The notes beneath the pieces were generated by a model. It did not search any database and was not told the DNA's origin. It saw nothing but the letters and a program-made list of their open reading frames with translations. Of a DNA stretch of 64,000 bases, positions 59,371 to 64,000 are shown piece by piece. The position numbers and the translations under genes were made by a program. Positions within the stretch are counted from its first letter, which is position 1, and each line of letters starts with the position of its first letter. The DNA lies in assembly GCA_963768185.1 (NCBI GenBank), contig CAVYGS010000005.1, forward strand, positions 248,001-312,000, read 5' to 3'. Source of the DNA: Palsa-461 sp963768185. Its GTDB lineage: Bacteria; Actinomycetota; Acidimicrobiia; Acidimicrobiales; RAAP-2.

Positions 59371-61040
59371 AAGATGGTGCGCAGCTCGCGTTTGAGGATC
59401 TTGCCGGTCGCACCTCGCGGCAGCGGTTGGGTCGAGAACGTGATGAGCGTCGGCACCTTGAAGAGGGCCAGCCGCTCCGCAACGTGCTTCTGCAGCTCCT
59501 CGGTGGTCAGGCTGGCGGCGGGTTTGAGCACCACGGCGGCGGCCACCTGCTCGCCGAGGCGGGGGTCTGGGACGCCGAAGACCGCCGCCTCGGTGACGGC
59601 GGGGTGCTCGTAGATTGCCGCCTCGACCTCCGCGGAGTAGATGTTCTCGCCACCGCGCAGCACCATGTCCTTGACGCGGTCCTCGACGTAGACGAAACCG
59701 TCGTCGTCGAGGTGGCCGACATCCCCGCTGCGCAGCCACCCGTCCACCAGGACCTCGGCGGTCGCCTCGGGCCGGTTCCAATAGCCACGGATGAGGTTGG
59801 GACCCTTGAACCAGATCTCGCCGCGATCGCCGACCGGGACGGGTTTGTCGTCCTGGTCGCGGATCTCGAGCTGCATGATGGGCAGGCACCGGCCGGCGCT
59901 CGAGGGATGCGAGACGTAGTCGTCGCCCGAGTTGCCCGGGCCGTACCCGTTCGTCTCGGTCATGCCATAGCCGATGGCCGGCCTTCCCCCGCCGAACTCC
60001 GCTTCGACCCGGCGCACCAGGGTCGGAGGGGCCGGCGCACCACCCCCGGCGATCGAGGTGAGCGACGACGTGTCGTACTTGTGGAAGTTGGGCGACTCGA
60101 GCAGGTCCCAGCTCTGGGTCGGCACGCCCACGAAGGTGGTGACCCGCTCGCTCTCGATCAGTTCCAGGGCCTTCTCGGCGTCCCAGCGATACATGATCAC
60201 GAGCTTGATGCCGCCCGCGAACGACGAGAGCATCACCGGCACGCAGCCGGTCACATGGAACAGCGGAACGGTGAGGATGAGTGTCAATGGGTACGACGGT
60301 GCCTGCACGGTCTTGGCGTCGCCGGGCTCCTGTCTTGCCATCGGGACCGCTTGCCCGCAGCCGAAGGCCATGAGCGCCTGGATGACCGCACGGTGGGTCG
60401 ACACCGCACCCTTGGGGGCGCCGGTCGTGCCCGAGGTGTAGAGGATGGTGGCGTCGGACTCCCGCCCAAAACTGGCGTCGGGAAGGGGCGTGCCGAGCAC
60501 CACCACGTCCTCGTATCGATCGACCCCATCGGGCTGCCCGCCGGTGCTCCGCACCGCGATGATCGGGATTCCTTTCTTTTGGCACGTCGCAAGCATCCGG
60601 GTGACGCGCTCAGGATCGGCCAGGACCAGCGAGGACCCCGAGTCCTCGAGGGCGTACGCGAGCTCGTCCTCGGTCCACCAGCCATTCAGCGAGACCGAGA
60701 CAGCCCCGACCGAGAGGATGGCCGCGAACGAGATGATCCACTCCGGCAGGTTGCGCATCCCGATGGCGACTCGGTCGCCCACCTTGACCCCGTAGCGCTC
60801 GACCAGCGCGGCGCCGAGCGCGTCCACATGGGTCATCACCTGCCCGAAGCTCCACCGCTCGCCCTCATAGACGAGGAACGTCGCGTCGCCGCGCCCCCGC
60901 GCCGTTGCGAAGATCTCCCGCAAAGTCGGAGGGGCGTTCTTGAACACCTTGTAGTCAATCCCGGCGATCGTTTGGTCGACGATCTCGAAGGGCTGACCAG
61001 GGCCGGTGACCTTGGCCACCGCCTCATCGAAACTCAGCAT
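59148..61040 (-). CDS. Acyl-CoA ligase (AMP-forming), with an unusual C-terminal extension
   Basis: From ATG 61040 the ANL enzyme reads through TILYTSGTTGAPKGAVSTHR (P-loop), VPLFHVTG, IGYGMTETNGYGPG, GEIWFKGPNLIRGYWNRPEA, WLRSGDVGHLDDDGFVYVED and PLPRGATGKILKRELRTIF, the usual end. The frame then goes on for about 80 codons (59148-59390) antisense to ndh with no family resemblance, so the natural stop may have been lost or a frameshift may lie near 59375. It activates a fatty or aromatic acid to its CoA ester. Confidence 0.87.
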   Translation of the reverse strand: MLSFDEAVAKVTGPGQPFEIVDQTIAGIDYKVFKNAPPTLREIFATARGRGDATFLVYEGERWSFGQVMTHVDALGAALVERYGVKVGDRVAIGMRNLPEWIISFAAILSVGAVSVSLNGWWTEDELAYALEDSGSSLVLADPERVTRMLATCQKKGIPIIAVRSTGGQPDGVDRYEDVVVLGTPLPDASFGRESDATILYTSGTTGAPKGAVSTHRAVIQALMAFGCGQAVPMARQEPGDAKTVQAPSYPLTLILTVPLFHVTGCVPVMLSSFAGGIKLVIMYRWDAEKALELIESERVTTFVGVPTQSWDLLESPNFHKYDTSSLTSIAGGGAPAPPTLVRRVEAEFGGGRPAIGYGMTETNGYGPGNSGDDYVSHPSSAGRCLPIMQLEIRDQDDKPVPVGDRGEIWFKGPNLIRGYWNRPEATAEVLVDGWLRSGDVGHLDDDGFVYVEDRVKDMVLRGGENIYSAEVEAAIYEHPAVTEAAVFGVPDPRLGEQVAAAVVLKPAASLTTEELQKHVAERLALFKVPTLITFSTQPLPRGATGKILKRELRTIFYPGAKATNSGVCPPRSSMARRATTCCSVIALSARPRPTKLTVQCRRAETRFLNPVRNVRWTTSQASHPTSPLI

Positions 61041-61212
61041 TCGATCTTCACCACGCACAATCTACGGGGACCCGGCGACCACCGGCGAGGTCCGACCAGG
61101 ACACCGTGCCGATCGACGAGTGGGACGATCCCGCGGCGCCGCCGGTCCCGTTGTTAGGAGACATTTAGGGCGCTCTTGTCGAAATCTCAGGGGTGACCCG
61201 CAGAATCGCATC

Positions 61213-62334
61213 ATGACCGAGCAAGAGCCCACACCGGATTCGACAATTCGCCCTCCCCAAATCCCTGCGGACTCCGCAGACCCTGCCGTTGCGCATCCCC
61301 CCACCGCAGCGGCCCACGACCCAGCCGGTACCGCCCCCCCGACGCCGGCTGGGTCGTGGGAGGGCTTCGCCCATGACGTGCCCCTCGCCCCCACCCGCTG
61401 GAACTCCGCCGTCGGCATCCCGCCGACCCCGCCTTACACCCCGATCGGTGACCATCCGGCGGGGACCGGCGGGAGCCCACGTCACAACCGGCGTCGGTCG
61501 CGCCGCGTCAGGACGCTGGTCGCGATGGCGGCACTCGTCGGGGGCGGCGTCGGCGGAGGTATCGCCGCCGCACTCGGTGGTTCGGGCGGGGCCGACAACG
61601 TCGTCCACGTCGCAACGACCACCAACCTCGCCAGCCAGGACGACAGCGTTGCGTCGATCGTGAGCAAGGTCGATCCGGCGATCGTCTCGGTCACGTCGCA
61701 GGTCGTGGTGGACGAACCCTCGAACGGATTCGGGTTCGGCGGCTATGAGGAGGAGACGCTCGAGGGCACCGGCATGATCGTGACGTCCTCGGGCGAGGTC
61801 GTCACCAACAACCACGTGATCGACGGTGCGACGTCAATCTCGGTGACCTTCAACGGATCGTCGAAGTCCTACACGGCCACTCTCGTCGGCGCCGATCCGA
61901 CGGACGACGTCGCCCTACTCCAGATCGAGGGCGTGAGCGGCCTGCCCACCGTCACCTTCGGGAACTCCGCACAGGTCGCCGTCGGAGACTCGGTGGTCGC
62001 GATCGGCAATGCGCTCGCACTCGGCTCGAGCCCGACGGTCACGACCGGCATCATCTCTGCGGAAGGTCGGACGATCACCGCCGAGGACGATTCGGGGAAC
62101 ACCGAGACACTCCACGGGCTGTTGCAGACCGACGCCGCCATCAACCCCGGCAACTCGGGCGGCCCGCTGCTTGACTCGGCCGGTGACGTCATCGGGATGA
62201 ACACCGCCGGTGCTGGTGGCGACTCCGACGGCACGAGCTCCCAGGACATCGGGTTCTCGATCCCGTCGAACGAAATCGTCGCCCTGCTCCCCTCGCTCGA
62301 ACAAGGTGGGACCAGCTCGGGGACGATGGACTGA
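61213..62334 (+). CDS. Membrane-anchored HtrA/S1C serine protease without PDZ domain
   Basis: The 373-residue protein starts at ATG 61213. A 100-residue Pro-rich cytoplasmic part ends in a basic patch (HNRRRSRRVR) before one membrane helix (101-121). The trypsin-like domain has His201 in TNNHVID, Asp232 in DPTDDVALLQ and Ser315 in NPGNSGGPL. It stops before a PDZ domain, which most actinobacterial HtrA proteins have, although a short SIPSNEIVALLPSL is present. It would degrade or process proteins outside the membrane. Divergent from the acyl-CoA ligase. Confidence 0.88.
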   Translation: MTEQEPTPDSTIRPPQIPADSADPAVAHPPTAAAHDPAGTAPPTPAGSWEGFAHDVPLAPTRWNSAVGIPPTPPYTPIGDHPAGTGGSPRHNRRRSRRVRTLVAMAALVGGGVGGGIAAALGGSGGADNVVHVATTTNLASQDDSVASIVSKVDPAIVSVTSQVVVDEPSNGFGFGGYEEETLEGTGMIVTSSGEVVTNNHVIDGATSISVTFNGSSKSYTATLVGADPTDDVALLQIEGVSGLPTVTFGNSAQVAVGDSVVAIGNALALGSSPTVTTGIISAEGRTITAEDDSGNTETLHGLLQTDAAINPGNSGGPLLDSAGDVIGMNTAGAGGDSDGTSSQDIGFSIPSNEIVALLPSLEQGGTSSGTMD

Positions 62335-62352
62335 CCAGCCAACCGATCGGCT

Positions 62353-62381
62353 CACCGGGGCGGCGAACTGCCGCCCCGGTG
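62353..62381 (+). terminator. Terminator hairpin after the HtrA-like gene
   Basis: A perfect 12-bp stem (CACCGGGGCGGC with GCCGCCCCGGTG) around a 5-base loop starts 19 bp after the protease stop. No T run follows, which is usual for GC-rich actinobacteria. Confidence 0.75.
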
Positions 62382-62434
62382 GCGCGTCCCAAGTGCGGTT
62401 CGACCGAGTTGAATGCCACTGGGGCACAAACGGA

Positions 62435-62440
62435 TACAAT
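62435..62440 (+). promoter_or_regulatory. -10 element of the RES/Xre toxin-antitoxin operon
   Basis: TACAAT lies 7 bp before the antitoxin ATG with no ribosome site between, so the transcript is probably leaderless. TTGAAT at 62409-62414 could be a -35 box, but the spacing of 20 bp is long. Confidence 0.45.
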
Positions 62441-62447
62441 CTGGGGC

Positions 62448-63059
62448 ATGTCCAACCTCCGATTACGGTCCGCTGAAGCCCCGTTTAGTGCCGCGGGGGT
62501 CGCTGGTGAGGCCGCGCGGTTGCTCTGCAGGGCAGAAGCGTCGGGTATCTGGGAACCACAGGCCATCGTCACCAGCCTCAATGGGGCGGTGTTCAGCGAG
62601 GCCCTCGGTGACATTGCGCAATGCGGTATCGCTGTGGGCCGAGCGATCGAGTGGCCGAACTATGCCGAGAAGGGACCAGAGGACTTTGCTGTTTGGATCC
62701 GGGGGGTCCGCAGTGAACTCGATGAGTCCCCAATCCCCGAACGCGAGGTACCCAAGCTCCTCGAGGTGCTGGGGACAGAGCTGCGGGATCTCCTGGGCAT
62801 TTCGCCCTCAGCTCTGCAGCGCTATCGCTCCGAGGATCGCGAGGTCCCCGACGACGTGGCTTGGAGAGGTCATGTGCTCGCTGGGATTGTCGGTGACCTG
62901 GCGGGCTCCTACAACGACCGGGGAATCCGCGCCTGGTTCCACCGCCGGCGGCCCCAGCTCGGCGGCCGTTCGCCCACCGACATCTTGAGCGGAAAGTGGG
63001 ATCCCTTCAGCGACGAAGTCACCGCCGTGAGGGAGCTCGCTGAGTCACTCGTTGGTTGA
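62448..63059 (+). CDS. Xre/MbcA/ParS-like antitoxin of a RES toxin
   Basis: The protein has 203 residues from ATG 62448. The C-terminal region contains LRDLLGISPSALQRYRSEDR, a helix-turn-helix-like stretch, then HVLAGIVGDLAGSYNDRGIR and WFHRRRPQLGGRSPTDILSG, the classic MbcA/ParS/Xre toxin-binding end (parDs: antitoxin domain with RRPQLGGxSP). It neutralises the RES toxin encoded 21 bp downstream and probably represses the operon. Confidence 0.88.
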   Translation: MSNLRLRSAEAPFSAAGVAGEAARLLCRAEASGIWEPQAIVTSLNGAVFSEALGDIAQCGIAVGRAIEWPNYAEKGPEDFAVWIRGVRSELDESPIPEREVPKLLEVLGTELRDLLGISPSALQRYRSEDREVPDDVAWRGHVLAGIVGDLAGSYNDRGIRAWFHRRRPQLGGRSPTDILSGKWDPFSDEVTAVRELAESLVG

Positions 63060-63080
63060 CGAGCTGCATAGCTCAGCGCA

Positions 63081-63605
63081 ATGTCTTCGCGTTTCTACAG
63101 AGCATGCGATGTCCGGTTCCCGTTCGTGTGGACCAGCGACACACAACCGGCCACGCGCTGGCATGGCGCGGGTGAGGGACCATGCCACTACTTGACGACG
63201 ACACCAAAAGGTGCGTGGGCCGAGGTCATCCGACACGAGGCCATCACCGACCCCGATGATCTCGAGGATCTCGAGCGCGCTCTGTGGGAGGTCATCGGAC
63301 CGATGCCGACCGAGGCTCCGCCCTTGCCCGCAGCGGTCATGACTGGTGGCGTATCGACTTACCCTCGATGCCAAGCCGCGGCCCGCGCCATTCGGAACGC
63401 GGGCAACAAGGGCCTTGTGGCACCGTCCGCGGCCTTGCTGTCGGGTACTGCCGAGCTCCTCAGCGTTACCACTTCGGGCGACATCACGGAGAGCAGCATT
63501 TCTAGCCAGGTTGTCGTCCTATTCGCACCAATAGAGTTCGTCGGACTTCCGCTCGCCGAAGGTCACTGTGGCCCCGACGTCCTGCCGGACGTGCGTCCTC
63601 TCTAA
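63081..63605 (+). CDS. RES-domain toxin (NAD-degrading type)
   Basis: The 174-residue protein starts at ATG 63081. It has FYRACDVRFPFVW with the first Arg, RWHGAGEGPCHYLTTTPKGA and WAEVIRHEAI with the key Glu, and a later NKGLVAPSAALL with the Ser. These make up the R-E-S set of the family, which degrades NAD by phosphorolysis or hydrolysis and stops growth. All three residues are in place. Paired with the Xre-type antitoxin upstream. It converges on the ribonucleotide reductase gene with a 150-bp gap that holds nothing recognisable. Confidence 0.88.
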   Translation: MSSRFYRACDVRFPFVWTSDTQPATRWHGAGEGPCHYLTTTPKGAWAEVIRHEAITDPDDLEDLERALWEVIGPMPTEAPPLPAAVMTGGVSTYPRCQAAARAIRNAGNKGLVAPSAALLSGTAELLSVTTSGDITESSISSQVVVLFAPIEFVGLPLAEGHCGPDVLPDVRPL

Positions 63606-63755
63606 CGGCCCATCTCGATCAGACAATCCGTGCTAGCTGAATGCTTGCTGTCCGGCTAGACCCTGGATGTCAACAGGCGCGAACTCGACGTCATTCGCTG
63701 CGAACGACGATGTCACTACCCGCGATCTGGGCATGTCATCAGCAGCGATTGCACA

Positions 63756-64000
63756 TTACGAGCAGCCGCTGGTCGTGCCGCAAGTCGTGCAGACGTAGCA
63801 CGAACCGGCTCGCTGCATGGCGTCCCCACAGCTGTAACAGAACGGGGCGTCGCGCTGCTCCGGCCTGGCCAGGATGGGCGGGTTCACCGCCGAAGCTGAC
63901 GTCATCCGGTCCTCGACCAGCCCGACGGTGGGCGTTGCGCTTTCCTCCACGCCGGGAAGCGTCGGCTGGGTGCGCTCGGAGACCGAGAGCACGCCGAGGT
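63756..64000 (-). CDS. nrdJ: Adenosylcobalamin-dependent (class II) ribonucleotide reductase, C-terminal part
   Basis: The frame is open to the right edge of the window. Its last 80 residues end in DAPFCYSCGDAMQRAGSCYV and CTTCGTTSGCS, the zinc-finger C-terminus with CxxC and CxxCG pairs found in NrdJ/NrdZ class II enzymes, which use cobalamin to make deoxyribonucleotides. The part between (LSVSERTQPTLPGVEESATP) is a linker that varies in the family. Most of the gene lies outside the window. Confidence 0.85.
   Translation of the reverse strand, partial: LGVLSVSERTQPTLPGVEESATPTVGLVEDRMTSASAVNPPILARPEQRDAPFCYSCGDAMQRAGSCYVCTTCGTTSGCS

Noticed and set aside
59169..61157. Long plus-strand open frame opposite the acyl-CoA ligase
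   Set aside because: Antisense shadow of a clear ANL enzyme; no recognisable motif.

Overview
The window is GC-rich bacterial DNA with dense genes on both strands and frequent GTG/TTG starts. The gene content (SigE-type sigma factor with a membrane partner, mycothiol-isomerase-like TIGR03086 protein, Baeyer-Villiger-type monooxygenase, MpaB/DUF2236 oxygenase, cobalamin-dependent ribonucleotide reductase, several actinobacterial-looking regulators and secreted esterases) points to an actinobacterium, possibly of the Acidimicrobiia. That taxonomic guess is inference, because no rRNA or marker gene is present.

Layout. 1-2 kb: the end of a hydrogenase-4/formate-hydrogenlyase-like membrane arm (hyfC-hyfE-hyfF, the last cut by the window edge). 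2-13.5 kb: ordinary chromosome, with a GNAT protein, a GT39-type glycosyltransferase cluster, two secreted alpha/beta hydrolases, a possible ferritin-like protein divergent from a TetR regulator, a secreted G1 glutamic peptidase, a Pro/Ala/Gly/Ser repeat protein and a metallo-beta-lactamase-fold protein. 13.6-16.2 kb: a decaying strip, with mug broken by an in-frame TGA, an SRPBCC gene with three frameshifts, and an IS110 element with two.

16.6-29.9 kb is an accessory/defence region. It holds an AbiEi/AbiEii toxin-antitoxin pair, an IS481 fragment, a SEC-C protein with a frameshifted partner, and a leftward cluster hsdS(truncated)-hsdM-HEPN protein-DUF5131-tcmP with no hsdR. Beside tRNA-Arg lies the C-terminal half of a serine recombinase whose stop codon is inside the tRNA gene. 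A 23-bp duplicate of the tRNA-Arg 3' end at 19.7 kb and a 17-bp one at 20.1 kb mark likely attachment sites, so 19.7-29.8 kb reads as an integrated island that has lost its recombinase catalytic half.

30-33 kb: an ISL3 element with 8-bp target duplications lies just downstream of tRNA-His and is itself split by an IS1182-family element with 4-bp duplications. An intact ISL3 copy sits just downstream of tRNA-Lys at 45.7-47.1 kb. 33-45.5 kb: a flavin monooxygenase, a sigma/anti-sigma-like/SIMPL operon, a TetR regulator, a branched-chain-amino-acid-type ABC operon (livK, fused livH-livM, livG, livF) followed by a class III cyclase with a YHS-like tail, then a divergent aldo/keto reductase and aldehyde dehydrogenase.

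47-64 kb: a frameshifted FtsX-type permease and a frameshifted DUF4232 lipoprotein, then housekeeping and metabolic genes (AIM24, MpaB, SDR, aldose epimerase, surE, hydrolase, arfB, aldo/keto reductase, NDH-2, acyl-CoA ligase, HtrA-like protease), a RES/Xre toxin-antitoxin pair, and the C-terminus of a class II ribonucleotide reductase at the right edge. No rRNA or CRISPR array was seen. Several otherwise conserved genes carry single-base frameshifts. Whether these are pseudogenes or sequence errors cannot be decided from the window.
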